Position numbers and translations under genes: made by a program | Origin: Cytophagaceae bacterium | Lineage (GTDB): Bacteria > Bacteroidota > Bacteroidia > Cytophagales > Flexibacteraceae | Length of the DNA stretch: 64,000 bases | Reading direction: 5' to 3' | Assembly (NCBI GenBank): GCA_027490155.1 | Contig: JAIXYP010000062.1 | Coordinates: 1 to 64,000, forward strand | In this document: positions 34,529-43,627 of the stretch, piece by piece | Numbering within the stretch: the stretch's first letter is position 1 | Layout of the letters: each line of letters opens with the position of its first letter | Notes under the pieces: model-generated | Databases searched by the model: none | Told to the model about the DNA's origin: nothing | Seen by the model: only the letters and a program-made list of their open reading frames with translations

Positions 34529-34802
34529 GGTGGGTTGTTGTTCGTGAGTTGGGTTGGTCAATTCGGTTTTGCTATCAATCCAGAAATGCGTGTCTTCAGG
34601 ATCCTGTTGGGCATATTGGCCCCTCCGATCCGTAAGGCCAGCAATTTGCGTTTTCGTAACCAAAAAAACTACTGTCGTGGCCTGATTTACTTTTTTGGTA
34701 GAATCAGGTTTTGGTTGCCTTGGTGGTGTTAGGTCTTGCCTGATCCCGAACAATTGCTAAACCTGTACCCATAAGCGTAGAGTAGGAGCATGTGGTTTGC
34801 GC
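34529..34802. other. Divergent intergenic region, no gene recognised
   Basis: Most of the 332 bp between the ROK kinase (minus) and the ABC ATPase (plus). It carries frame extensions of both neighbours but no family-like sequence; only the promoter box at 34803 stands out. Confidence 0.5.
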
Positions 34803-34810
34803 TACCTTTG
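34803..34810 (+). promoter_or_regulatory. Bacteroidota -7 promoter box (TACCTTTG)
   Basis: A perfect TAnnTTTG, 50 bp before the ATG at 34861 and inside the frame extension of that gene, supporting the downstream start. Confidence 0.4.
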
Positions 34811-34860
34811 CAGGCAGGTATGCCCCCATCCGTCGATGTGCAAGGTATACTGCGCCCCGC

Positions 34861-35541
34861 ATGGCCATCATCACAACAGAAAACCTTACCAAGACGTTCC
34901 GGAGCAATGGCAATGACTTTCAGGTCTTGCGCGGCATCAACCTGGCCATAGAGCCCGCCAAGCTGATCGCGATCGTTGGTAGCAGCGGCAGTGGCAAAAG
35001 CACCTTGTTATATGTCCTGAGTACCTTGGACACTAGTTATGAAGGGAAGATCATCATCAATGATACCAACCTCAAAAGCCTGTCAGCAAACCAACTGTCT
35101 GACTTCCGGAACCGTGAGATCGGCTTCGTGTTTCAGTTTCATTACCTGTTGCCCGAGTTCACGGTGCTGGAAAATGTCAGCCTGCCTGCCCTTAAATTAG
35201 GGCGATTGTCTGCCGAAGAGGTAGAGCAGGCCGGCCTTGACGAGCTAGACCGCCTTGGGCTTAAAGACCAAGCCTACAAAAAAGCTAGCCAACTATCCGG
35301 TGGGCAGATGCAGCGAGTGGCCATTGCCCGCGCGCTGATCAACCGGCCTCGCATCATCTTTGGGGATGAGCCGACCGGTAACCTCGACAGTGTCAATGGG
35401 CGCTTGGTGTTTGACATCTTTAAGGACTTGGTCCGGACCACTGGCCAAACGATCATCGTCGTTACCCATGATAGTGCCTTGGCCAAGGAGGCGGACCAAA
35501 TCATTATGCTCAAAGATGGGCTAGTGGTCTCGGAGCTTTAA
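34861..35541 (+). CDS. LolD-like ABC transporter ATP-binding protein
   Basis: 226 residues from the ATG at 34861. Walker A GSSGSGKST, Q-loop VFQFHYLLPEF, signature LSGGQMQR, Walker B IIFGDEPTGNLD and the H-loop VTHD are all intact. The QFHYLLPEFTVLENV stretch and the length are typical of LolD/MacB-type ATPases that pull lipoproteins or other substrates from the inner membrane. The permease partner (LolC/E or FtsX-like) is not in this neighbourhood, as is common in Bacteroidota. Its convergent neighbour is a saccharopine dehydrogenase, with 39 bp between stops. Confidence 0.9.
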   Translation: MAIITTENLTKTFRSNGNDFQVLRGINLAIEPAKLIAIVGSSGSGKSTLLYVLSTLDTSYEGKIIINDTNLKSLSANQLSDFRNREIGFVFQFHYLLPEFTVLENVSLPALKLGRLSAEEVEQAGLDELDRLGLKDQAYKKASQLSGGQMQRVAIARALINRPRIIFGDEPTGNLDSVNGRLVFDIFKDLVRTTGQTIIVVTHDSALAKEADQIIMLKDGLVVSEL

Positions 35542-35580
35542 GGCCCTTGCACCTTGATACGTTCTTCTAGAGTGCCTAGC

Positions 35581-36939
35581 CTAGACTTCGTATTCATCAA
35601 AGGTGATACCCAAGGTCATAAGCTCAGCCAAGATCGGCTCATAATAGTCAGGGCTCAGTGGGATCTGAACCCCCGTTTGTTTGAGCTGCCCTAGGCCTAT
35701 GAGTTTTGCTGCAATCCCTATCGGGTAGCCGACGCCCATGGCCATAGCTGTCATTTCCTGGGTCTGCCCCACAAAGGCAAGATCTGCATGGCGGGTATGG
35801 CGTGATCCGTCTGCCTTGGTGTAGTCGAACTGGTGTTGCATCACGACCAAGTCTTTGTCGTATGGTGCCAAAACCCACTTGGCCTCGATCCGTGCGAGCA
35901 ACAACTTAGCAGGGGTATCTGCTAGTAGGCGGACTGGTGTGTCCTCAAACAGACCAAGCCATGCCAACTTGTCCAGCACAATATCATCCGCGGGCAGGCC
36001 TAGGTATTGGGCAGTTGTTTGTCGCAGGTCGGTACCGAGGCCTGCCTTAGGCACAAAGCTGGCCGTGACCTCAGCCCAAGTAGTTGTCTCGGTTAGGGGC
36101 CAAGTGTATGTGTTGTCCGTATAGCCTAGTGTGACCAATGCCTGCCAAGCAGTGCAATAGCCTTGGCGACGTAGCGTCCCACGTATAAATGTCTGGATAC
36201 CCTCGAGGCCATAAGTCCTGACATAACCAACCGAATCGCGATTAGGGTAGGCATCAAACAGGCCCAATCCTTTGACGGAAACCGCTGTGGCTTGGCCAAA
36301 TAGCTTGGCATAAGGCATGTATTTGAGCTGGCCTTGATCCAGAAACTTCGTGATGCCCCCTTGGCCAGCCAAGACGACGTTCATCGGGTTCCAGGTGATT
36401 TTGTAGTTCCAAGGATTGTTGTCGCTCTCTGGGGCGATTAGGCCACCGCAATAGCTAGCAAAACGGGTGATGGTTGCACCCTCGGCCTTAAGCTCGTCAA
36501 TGACCTTCATGGCCGACAGGTGATCGATGCCCGGGTCCAGTCCGCACTCATTCAGGAACAAGACACCAGCATCTTTGGCCGCTTGGTCGAATGCCGACAT
36601 GGCCTCAGATAAATAGCTGGCAGTAATCAGGTGTTTTTGGTGTTGGAGGCACCAGCCAGCTACCATCGGGTGCATCGGTGGTGGCAAAAGACTGATGACC
36701 AACTGGTGGTCCTTGATCAGGGCTTGCGCGGCCTCGGCATTGTTAACGTCTAGCGCGGCTGCTTTGATACCTGGGTACTGAACTGTTTTGTGGATGGCGA
36801 GGTCTTCCGAAGCATCTGCCACCGTTACAGGCCAGCCATGTTGTTGGTGCAGGTCTGCCAAGTACCCAATCAGGGCTGTAGCCGAGCGGCCCGCCCCTAA
36901 TAACAAAATCGAAAATGATGGATTGGTGGCGGTAGCCAT
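35581..36939 (-). CDS. Saccharopine dehydrogenase-family protein
   Basis: 452 residues from the ATG at 36939; an extension to 37095 overlaps a promoter-like box and has no family features. The Rossmann nucleotide motif LLGAGRSATALIGYL opens the protein. ADASEDLAIH ends the second strand, SLLPPPMHPMVAGWCL and NECGLDPGIDHLSAM are diagnostic of the glutamate-forming saccharopine reductase (Lys9-like) domain, and ASYCGGLIAPESDNNPW follows. It probably oxidises saccharopine or a related secondary amine in lysine metabolism. No lysine-ketoglutarate reductase lies next to it, so direction and substrate are inferred. Confidence 0.85.
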   Translation of the reverse strand: MATATNPSFSILLLGAGRSATALIGYLADLHQQHGWPVTVADASEDLAIHKTVQYPGIKAAALDVNNAEAAQALIKDHQLVISLLPPPMHPMVAGWCLQHQKHLITASYLSEAMSAFDQAAKDAGVLFLNECGLDPGIDHLSAMKVIDELKAEGATITRFASYCGGLIAPESDNNPWNYKITWNPMNVVLAGQGGITKFLDQGQLKYMPYAKLFGQATAVSVKGLGLFDAYPNRDSVGYVRTYGLEGIQTFIRGTLRRQGYCTAWQALVTLGYTDNTYTWPLTETTTWAEVTASFVPKAGLGTDLRQTTAQYLGLPADDIVLDKLAWLGLFEDTPVRLLADTPAKLLLARIEAKWVLAPYDKDLVVMQHQFDYTKADGSRHTRHADLAFVGQTQEMTAMAMGVGYPIGIAAKLIGLGQLKQTGVQIPLSPDYYEPILAELMTLGITFDEYEV

Positions 36940-37071
36940 GTAGTTTTGGTTTGGTGTAGTGTAGTGGGCTTGCCTGCACCCATCGAAGCTGGATATAGAC
37001 CAAGATATCGACCTGAACTTCATCAAGATCAACAATTGGGTTCCGCAGGGTGTGCACTTGGCAAGCGTTGA

Positions 37072-37079
37072 CAAAGATA
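37072..37079 (-). promoter_or_regulatory. Bacteroidota -7 promoter box (TATCTTTG, minus strand)
   Basis: CAAAGATA on the plus strand is a perfect TAnnTTTG on the minus strand, about 130 bp before the saccharopine dehydrogenase ATG. No -33 element. Confidence 0.3.
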
Positions 37080-37224
37080 TGGCCCTATAAGGCATCTTTT
37101 GTAGCTAGTTGCCCATCTATCGGCCTCATGTGGGCCTATTGTTGGCTATATCCGCTAATATTGTCTCCAGAACTTTAGTCCTACGCGCTGACAACAGACT
37201 CAATGAGGTCATGATCGCGAAAAG

Positions 37225-38577
37225 ATGGGGCATTTCGGTATTGTCAATATCATGAATCTATCGTCGTATCTGGACCCTGTTAGCATCACACTGCTAAGCC
37301 GACTTGATAATCCCAATTTGTTGGGGCACAACATCCTGATTCATACAGAAGAGCAGCTGCCCGACTATTATGCAGCCCAGATCTGCCTAGTTGGCCTACC
37401 CGAAGAGGCCTTTGTCGAACAAGGATTTTCGGATAATGGCAAGCTTGGCGCTAGTTTGGTCAACAGTTCGTTTTTTATGGACGAAGACCCTGCCGAAAGC
37501 CAGATCAAGATCGGCAGCAAGTCCTCAAACGGTGCCGACAACATCCGGGCCGAGCTATACCAGTTATATAAAGGACAAGGGGATCTAGTTTTGGCTGATA
37601 TGGGCAACCTGCGCCCTGGGCCCACTGCCGCCCAGACCGCAATCCGGATTACCCAAGTCTGTGACATGTTACACCATGCCGGTGCCAAAGTCATCCTGAT
37701 CGGACCTAACCAGGCAGCTACCATCCAGCAGGTAGAGGGCTTATGTCAATATCGGGACAAACAAGAGCAACCTAAAGCACTGTCATTAACAGTAGTCGAT
37801 CATCAGCTGGACATGGACTACCGACCAAGTGGGCAGGACGAACACAACTTCCTCAATAGTTTGTTTTTGGCGACCGAGCCCATCTTGTTTGACTTTGCCC
37901 TACTTGGGCACCAGAACTATTTGTCGGACGCCAGCCAGCTTGCCTTTCTGGACCAAGCCAGTTTTGTCTCGCGTCGTCTTGGCCAGCACCGCGATAACCC
38001 CCAACTGTCAGAGCTCTATATGCGTCAGGCCGACTGTATTAGTATGGACCTAGGCAGTATCAATGGGCACGAAATGAGGGCCGTTCGTGATCCCAAACCA
38101 TTTGGCCTCAAGGGCGAAGAGTGGTGCCAACTTTGTTGGTATGCTGGGCATAGCACTAAGCTCCGGAGTGTTGGTATCTATGGCTACCTGCCTGACGAAG
38201 ATCGGAACGGAATGGCCGCTAAACTTGTGGCTGTAGGCCTATGGCATCTGCTCGAGGGTATGGCACATAGCGCTCATAGTCAGCCAATTACGCAATATCG
38301 GGTTGCCAGCCCAGGCCTCGAAGACGTAGTTTTTGTCAACCAATCTTCAGAAAACCGTTGGTGGGTCACCCAGCAGAGGAACAATATCAAATCCCTAGAC
38401 GACGACGCCTTGCTATTTGCCTGTGACGCGTCAGTATATCAAGAGGTATTGGCGGGCGAGGTACCCCAAACCTTAGTCCGGATGATGAATCGGTTATCCC
38501 TACATGACAAACAGGTCAGAAAAGCGAAAAAGGCACGAAGCCGTACGAAGACAAAACCTATCAGTCCGACCGAGTAG
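37225..38577 (+). CDS. Degenerate arginase/ureohydrolase-superfamily protein
   Basis: 450 residues from the ATG at 37225; the ATG at 37252 (MNLSSYLDPVS) is an equally good start. The overall pattern follows the formimidoylglutamase/arginase family of Bacteroidota, but the Mn-binding motifs are eroded. GGDHS is represented by GPNQ (160-163), DAHxD by DHQLD (192-196, His replaced by Gln), and SxDxDxxDP by SMDLGSIN (273-280, second and third Asp lost). At most two or three of the six usual ligands remain, so hydrolase activity is unlikely. The last 25 residues are a basic tail (KKARSRTKTK). The protein may have a structural or regulatory role, possibly linked to surface or gliding genes as in some relatives; that link is inference. 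Confidence 0.75.
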   Translation: MGHFGIVNIMNLSSYLDPVSITLLSRLDNPNLLGHNILIHTEEQLPDYYAAQICLVGLPEEAFVEQGFSDNGKLGASLVNSSFFMDEDPAESQIKIGSKSSNGADNIRAELYQLYKGQGDLVLADMGNLRPGPTAAQTAIRITQVCDMLHHAGAKVILIGPNQAATIQQVEGLCQYRDKQEQPKALSLTVVDHQLDMDYRPSGQDEHNFLNSLFLATEPILFDFALLGHQNYLSDASQLAFLDQASFVSRRLGQHRDNPQLSELYMRQADCISMDLGSINGHEMRAVRDPKPFGLKGEEWCQLCWYAGHSTKLRSVGIYGYLPDEDRNGMAAKLVAVGLWHLLEGMAHSAHSQPITQYRVASPGLEDVVFVNQSSENRWWVTQQRNNIKSLDDDALLFACDASVYQEVLAGEVPQTLVRMMNRLSLHDKQVRKAKKARSRTKTKPISPTE

Positions 38578-38610
38578 TGTCATCAATTGTAAGTCTATAT
38601 TAAATAAGAG

Positions 38611-38815
38611 GTGTCGCCCAGGGTGGCCTGTATCTATCTTCAGTTGCATTATCCTATAATTTTTCCCTGCCAGCCCCACCAGCCCCTGCTCGTGACTTTA
38701 GGAATTTAGTTGATGAAAGTGCGCTTGTTGCCGACGAATCATTACCTATAATCACTGGTATGGTATGACTTACACAATTGGATTGCGAACTTAGTATCAT
38801 CTATCTGGGCGACAC
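38611..38815. repeat. 11-bp inverted repeat pair bounding about 205 bp
   Basis: GTGTCGCCCAG at 38611-38621 and CTGGGCGACAC at 38805-38815 are exact inverted complements. The segment has no open frame. It could be a decayed miniature inverted-repeat element; no clean target duplication is visible. Confidence 0.4.
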
Positions 38816-39078
38816 ATAAATCGATACAATAATTTGATTATCAACAATTTAACGCCATTTACTTCCTACTTGCTGATGTCCGTAGATCAGGGCTAGATAG
38901 TAGAATCAGGTCGTGCTGAGCACGAGGGCAACTAAACCTCTTCGTTGAATGCTGACTATGGCAGACCTAAAGTCAAAAAGTATATAGATCAAATAGGGCA
39001 AACAAAACCCAGTGGCTATGCACAAGGCAGCCAAACTTGCAGCTAGGCCCCTGCTATGCGCATGCAGCAAAGTAATCA

Positions 39079-39240
39079 TCAATCTCTGTCCGATCGGCTA
39101 GTTTGTATGGCCTCAATACGGGCTTCAGTAGCTTTGGACATCTTGTCAGCCATTGGTTTGCGTACACAAAGCCCAAAATAGATGGTTGGCTTACCGGACT
39201 CCAAAGACCGAAAAAAAGTGTGGCGATTATCCAGTTGCAT
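39079..39240 (-). CDS. Possible 53-residue protein
   Basis: The frame starts at an ATG preceded by an AT-rich stretch (TAATATATAAAAAAT) that could be a promoter or leader, and ends in TGA. The product is polar, with two short basic-rich halves (MQLDNRHTFFRSLESGKPT and RKPMADKMSKATEARIEA). No family is recognised. Its only support is the long non-coding surroundings and the plausible start; it may be chance. Confidence 0.25.
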   Translation of the reverse strand: MQLDNRHTFFRSLESGKPTIYFGLCVRKPMADKMSKATEARIEAIQTSRSDRD

Positions 39241-40529
39241 ATTTTTTATATATTAAATTGACTATCAACGCAAAAAATTTCTAAATATTGAGCCAGCAGA
39301 TGCCAATGCCATTGGCAACATTGTGCTGAGATGGATCCTAAGATAGCACAACCAAGATCTAATACCAGGCTGTAGTCCATTCGTTATCAGGTTGATCAAA
39401 TAGCCCGTACTGCCCAGTTGCTAACATCTTGAAACAGCCTTGTTGCAAGGTCAACCAAAAATGAACCTCGAGTTATAGGCATGGCCAAAACAGAGGCAAA
39501 TGTTTCGAATCCTGAGTGCCAGATCATGTACTGATTACATACAATTCAGCTCTCATCAATGCCAACGGCCATAAGGTATCGCTGGCAATGTCCTTGGGAA
39601 TAAATAATCTAAAACCCCTCTGCATGAACCCTAAATTCGCTTTTTTAGGTTTCGGCTAGTTTATATTTATGGGCAGCAACTATGCAATCCGATCTATCGA
39701 GCCATGGAATAAGGCACGGTCATGGGGCTAAATATTGGCCTAGATAGATGCGCGGGATAATGTACTGAAGCTGTATGGCTTGCGCGGTTTTTGGTTTGGA
39801 TCTTACGGCAAATTCCATAGACCTTTCCGGACTTCCATTGGTTGTAAATTGGTCTTCAGCAGTCCAGCCATGCTTTGCAATTTGATATTAAGCCCCAAGG
39901 GTTGACGGCTGCTGATGGTTGGTGCCTGTGTAGCTGTTAGCCTTGCCTAGTCCGGATCGTTTTGCAATCATGATTGAGGGTTAGTTCATAGGACTATACC
40001 GATAAATGCAGATTTGAGGATTGGGCCTATCCTCTAGTTTTCATGGTCTGGACAACAATATTTGGTTAGAACAGGATTTAAATCTGGATTTGCTTTTCGT
40101 GATCTGATTGTTTGGCTGTATTATTGCATCGCAAATGACAAATCGCTCAGTCTGCTAGACGCTACTTTTATGAGTTTCCGTCTCCCTTACAATCTATGTC
40201 CGAAAATGTGGATACTGCTTGCTAGAACTAGTCATGACGAAGCCGAAAGGCAGAGCTTATGACCAACGCTGCTAGTGGCGCCCCGTTACTTGTATTACTG
40301 TTTAAGCTTTACTTTTTCTAGACTGACCAAACCTCGGTTCAATCAGTCTAGATAAGGGGCAGTCTTTCTAGTAATGCTACTGATCGTCCATGCATGAGGT
40401 GGATCAGAAAGTAGAAGCAGGACATAACAATTGAGTCAAGATTGACGTTAGGGATCGTTAAACCATTGAGCCAGTATTTAGTCGAACCGGGCAACCGAAA
40501 AACCACAATTTAAACACCCCTCACACATT

Positions 40530-41084
40530 ATGGCATCTATTCAGGATGTTTTGGCTACCCTAGCCGAAAAAGAAGCAGAGCTTCAAGGTCAACTTACGGC
40601 AATCCGCACTGCCATCAGTGCACTCGGAGGCTCAGTTGCATCTGCCGCCCCTGCTGCCCCTGCTGTTGCTACAGCCGCGCCAGTTGTCGCTAAACCTGCA
40701 CCTACAGGTGCCAAGCGCGGACGCAAACCAAAAAGTGCCCTTGTTGCTGCTGCAGTAGCTGCACCAGCCGCAAAACCTGCTAAAGTTGCGAAGGCAGCTA
40801 AAGAATCTAAAACAGGTAAAGGTGGTCGTCCACCTAAGGAAGTGACTTTGGTTGACCAATATGCTGATGCCAAAAGCTGGAATCAGAAAGTCGTTTGGGC
40901 TCTTTCGAAAGCCGAAAAACTGACTGCCGATCAAATCACTGAGCATCTGCACAAGTTCGAAACATCGTACGAGTTTGCTGCCCTCAAGACGATGGTATCA
41001 AGTACTGCCAGCACACTAGCCAAAAAAGGTGGCATCAATGCTGTCCGTAATGGCCGTGGTTTTGAGTATTCACTCAAAGGTTAA
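40530..41084 (+). CDS. Histone-like protein with AT-hook-like motifs and C-terminal winged-helix-like domain
   Basis: 184 residues. A short helical head (MASIQDVLATLAEKEAELQ) is followed by an Ala/Pro/Lys-rich linker (about 35-100) containing two AT-hook-like motifs, KRGRKPK (about 62-68) and GGRPPKE (about 98-104). The C-terminal 80 residues (about 105-184) look like a winged helix (QKVVWALSKAEKLTADQI, TLAKKGGINAVRNGRGF). The layout recalls histone H1-like bacterial proteins. It probably binds AT-rich DNA and shapes the nucleoid or regulates genes. It follows a 1.95 kb non-coding stretch. A strong hairpin lies 120 bp downstream. Confidence 0.75.
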   Translation: MASIQDVLATLAEKEAELQGQLTAIRTAISALGGSVASAAPAAPAVATAAPVVAKPAPTGAKRGRKPKSALVAAAVAAPAAKPAKVAKAAKESKTGKGGRPPKEVTLVDQYADAKSWNQKVVWALSKAEKLTADQITEHLHKFETSYEFAALKTMVSSTASTLAKKGGINAVRNGRGFEYSLKG

Positions 41085-41204
41085 TCAAACCAACCTTTCG
41101 TTTATCTGTCAGTTGTCAATCCTTAATACCTGCTTAGGTGCCATTCGGATGACACAATTTTAGGTAGGCTACGCATTTGTTTCCCGAAATAGTATCGATA
41201 ATAG

Positions 41205-41245
41205 CACTGACCATCAAACAACTGTTTGGTGGTCAGTGTCGTTTT
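41205..41245 (+). terminator. Long hairpin behind the AT-hook-like gene
   Basis: CACTGACCATCAAACA (41205-41220) pairs with TGTTTGGTGGTCAGTG (41223-41238) in a 16-bp stem with one G-T pair, followed by TCGTTTTG. It is strong enough to be a terminator although the T run is short. The gap 41085-41431 otherwise holds only a TTG-started frame that spans the hairpin and is not supported. Confidence 0.6.
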
Positions 41246-41431
41246 GTAGGAATGGTATTGGATGGTAGTGACCTTATTGCGTTCCATGGCCAAAGCCTTC
41301 TTACAAAGCAGCCATCTATCAATGTGTTTGGGGACAAGGCCGATCTTATGGATAGATCTGGTGGGTTTGTCGTAATTTCGCCGGCTTACCTGTCATAACA
41401 GTACGGTCAGGAATCAACATCAATCTAGGTT

Positions 41432-42649
41432 ATGAAAACCCATCAGCGCATCCAAAAATTCATATTGGCAAGCATTCTGTCTCTAGGCCTCGGCCTAGGG
41501 TGGTCCATGGCAGGTGCACAGTCCTGCAATGGCGGCCGATATCAGGACTCTACCTTTGCATTAGTTGACACAATGACGGTGACTTATGGTGCCAACACCA
41601 TAATAAACGGCACCCCAATTGATCTAAAAGCGATCATTTATAGCCCTAACGGAGACACAGCCACCCAGCGACCAATAGTCTTGGTTTTATTTGGTGGCAG
41701 TTTTGTATCAGGCAGTCGTTTCGAGTCGTACGTCACCCAGACCTGCACCGAGCTCGCTAAACGAGGCTATGTAGCCGCTGCGATCGACTACCGCATAGGT
41801 GTTGCAGGCTTTTCGGCCAACGAGCTTTACAAGACAGTCTATCGAGCTCAGCAAGATGCGCTTTCGGCTGTTAGGTACATGCGCCGCAACGCGACTGCAC
41901 TAGGTATTCGCCCGGATTTGGTCTATTTATGGGGCTTTTCGGCAGGTGCCATTTGCAGCCTGCAATGTGCTTACCTTCAGCCCAACGAGTTGCCTAGTGC
42001 CATCGATACGACCGTCATGGGCAATTTGTCATCAGGCAGTGGCAACCCTGGCTATAGCAACATGATTCGTGGCGTTATCTCGAACGCTGGCGGGCTTGGT
42101 GATACCAACTGGATCAAGGGCCCCGAGGCGGTGCAGGTTGCGAGTATCCATAACCTGACCGACCCTACAGTCCCTTATAACAGTGCCCCATTACCCTTCC
42201 CCGGTGCAATGCTCTATGGCAGTAATTCGGTCCATAAACGCCTGACCCGTTTCGGGATACCGAACAGCCTACATACCACCAACTCACAAGGTATGCACCT
42301 ACCCCAAGCTGGCAGCCCATACATTGACACCTTTGCAATCAGGAGCCTTGCCGCCCTCTACGGAATGGTATGCCGCGATTTTGGCACCATTATCCCTACC
42401 TCGTTGCCAGATGGTTCAGGCCAAATTGTGGCACGACCCTATCCCAATCCCACTTCGGGTTTAGTCCAGTTTGCCGGGCTTGATCAACTAGCTCAGTGCG
42501 AGGTTTATGACGCACGCGCGCAGCTTGTGCTTGATCAATCCACTGGGCCAGACCAACCACTAGACCTAGGCAGTCTCAGGGCAGGTATCTATCATTATCA
42601 AATACGGATAGGTAACAAAGTCCGTCAAGGGCAATTGGTCAAACAATAG
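41432..42649 (+). CDS. T9SS-exported alpha/beta-hydrolase (esterase/lipase-like)
   Basis: 405 residues. Signal peptide about 1-29 (ending AGAQ). The hydrolase fold has oxyanion-hole motif VLFGGSF (about 85-91), nucleophile elbow WGFSAGA with Ser170, probable acid D244 (NLTDPTVPY) and His289 (NSQGMHLP). These features fit carboxylesterases or BD-FAE-like esterases acting on acylated sugars, polyesters or lipids. The last 75 residues are a T9SS type A sorting domain (RPYPNPTSGLVQFAG, LRAGIYHYQI, ending LVKQ), so the enzyme is surface-bound or secreted. Its tail closely resembles the sorting-domain fragment at 55263. Confidence 0.85.
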   Translation: MKTHQRIQKFILASILSLGLGLGWSMAGAQSCNGGRYQDSTFALVDTMTVTYGANTIINGTPIDLKAIIYSPNGDTATQRPIVLVLFGGSFVSGSRFESYVTQTCTELAKRGYVAAAIDYRIGVAGFSANELYKTVYRAQQDALSAVRYMRRNATALGIRPDLVYLWGFSAGAICSLQCAYLQPNELPSAIDTTVMGNLSSGSGNPGYSNMIRGVISNAGGLGDTNWIKGPEAVQVASIHNLTDPTVPYNSAPLPFPGAMLYGSNSVHKRLTRFGIPNSLHTTNSQGMHLPQAGSPYIDTFAIRSLAALYGMVCRDFGTIIPTSLPDGSGQIVARPYPNPTSGLVQFAGLDQLAQCEVYDARAQLVLDQSTGPDQPLDLGSLRAGIYHYQIRIGNKVRQGQLVKQ

Positions 42650-42738
42650 AGCTAATCTGTCGTTAGTTGAGGTGGTAATAATGTATGGCTAGGGCTTGTT
42701 TACATCTGCAATGTCCTTTGGCTTAACTTGCAGCTGCT

Positions 42739-43503
42739 ATGTCAGATACACCAACGACACGTCTATCAGTCAATATCAACAAAATCGCTACGCTGCGGAA
42801 TGCGCGTGGTGGTAGTGTGCCAAACGTCTTACAAACGGCCCTTGATCTTGAAGTTTTTGGGGCACAGGGCATCACGGTACATCCCCGACCAGACGAACGC
42901 CACATCACCTTTCAGGATGTGATGGACCTCTACCCACGGCTGACGACGGAGTTTAACATCGAGGGTTATCCTGACGATCGGTTTTTTGAGATGGTCCGGA
43001 TCAGCAAACCTGGGCAAGCCACCTTGGTGCCTGATGGCCCGCATGTACTGACAAGCAATGCAGGCTGGGATACGATTACGCACCATGACTTCTTGGTGGA
43101 TGTTGTGCAACGGCTCAAGGTTATCGGTACCCGTGTTTCCATCTTTGTAGATGCCGACCCCAAAATGGTAGAGGGTGCTAAAGCCGTTGGTGCCGATCGG
43201 ATTGAATTATACACCGAGCCTTATGCCGCTAATTACGCTATTGACCCTAGCGCTGCCGTGGCACCATTTATCAAGGCTGCCGAATTGGCCCACCAACTTG
43301 GCTTAGGGCTTAATGCAGGCCACGACCTTAGCCTACGGAACCTTGCCTATTTTGTACAGCAGGTGCCCCACTTGCTAGAGGTTTCCATAGGCCATGCACT
43401 GATTGCGGATGCACTATACTACGGCCTGGAGAATGTAGTCAATATATACTTGCAACAAATCAGGATTGGGGCTGGGTTGGTTAAGGGTATGCGGTATGTA
43501 TAA
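42739..43503 (+). CDS. pdxJ: Pyridoxine 5'-phosphate synthase
   Basis: 254 residues, normal length. It condenses 1-deoxy-D-xylulose 5-phosphate with 3-amino-2-oxopropyl phosphate to form PNP, the last step of the DXP-dependent vitamin B6 pathway. Diagnostic motifs are [17 protein letters not shown] at the start, [52 protein letters not shown] and [13 protein letters not shown]. The other DXP-pathway genes are not in the window. Curiously, the window also encodes a MocR-like regulator that has lost its PLP-binding lysine, far from this gene. Confidence 0.97.
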   Translation: MSDTPTTRLSVNINKIATLRNARGGSVPNVLQTALDLEVFGAQGITVHPRPDERHITFQDVMDLYPRLTTEFNIEGYPDDRFFEMVRISKPGQATLVPDGPHVLTSNAGWDTITHHDFLVDVVQRLKVIGTRVSIFVDADPKMVEGAKAVGADRIELYTEPYAANYAIDPSAAVAPFIKAAELAHQLGLGLNAGHDLSLRNLAYFVQQVPHLLEVSIGHALIADALYYGLENVVNIYLQQIRIGAGLVKGMRYV

Positions 43504-43573
43504 CCGACCTACTTTATTAGCCGTTGCGGGGGCCATATCCCCTTGTAACAAAAAACCACTAACAGATCACAAT

Positions 43574-43596
43574 ATGTACGGTGATTTACCGTACGT
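43574..43596. promoter_or_regulatory. Palindromic operator upstream of the RHH gene
   Basis: GTACGGT-GATTT-ACCGTAC (43576-43594) is a perfect inverted repeat with 7-bp arms; with one mismatch the arms extend to nine. It lies 33 bp before the ATG of the antitoxin-like gene, a typical place for autorepression by ribbon-helix-helix dimers. Confidence 0.6.
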
Positions 43597-43627
43597 TTGT
43601 ATTGTCAACTGAAATAAACGAAAGACC

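Larger units (their letters stand above)
38578..40529. other. 1.95 kb stretch with almost no coding signal
   Basis: No family-like open frame on either strand. Base composition is not extreme. It contains an 11-bp inverted repeat pair (38611-38815), a small hairpin CGTGC-TGA-GCACG near 38913, one possible 53-codon frame on the minus strand (39079-39240) and a short unsupported plus frame near 39510-39650. It may be a decayed region, a long regulatory leader for the AT-hook gene, or an uncharacterised RNA locus. Confidence 0.6.

Noticed and set aside
39480-39530. TTCGAATCC followed by TGCCA as a tRNA 3' half
   Set aside because: The T-stem does not pair and there is no acceptor or anticodon arm upstream.
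40062-40262. 66-codon frame with TTG start
   Set aside because: Hydrophobic and irregular product, no promoter or family; probably chance.
38578-40529. Replication origin in the gene-free stretch
   Set aside because: Only isolated near-matches to DnaA boxes (TTATCCAGT near 39228, TGTGGATAC near 40208), no cluster, no AT-rich unwinding zone and no dnaA or dnaN nearby.
41177-41398. 73-codon TTG-started frame behind the AT-hook gene
   Set aside because: It spans a 16-bp hairpin that looks like a terminator and has no recognised homology.
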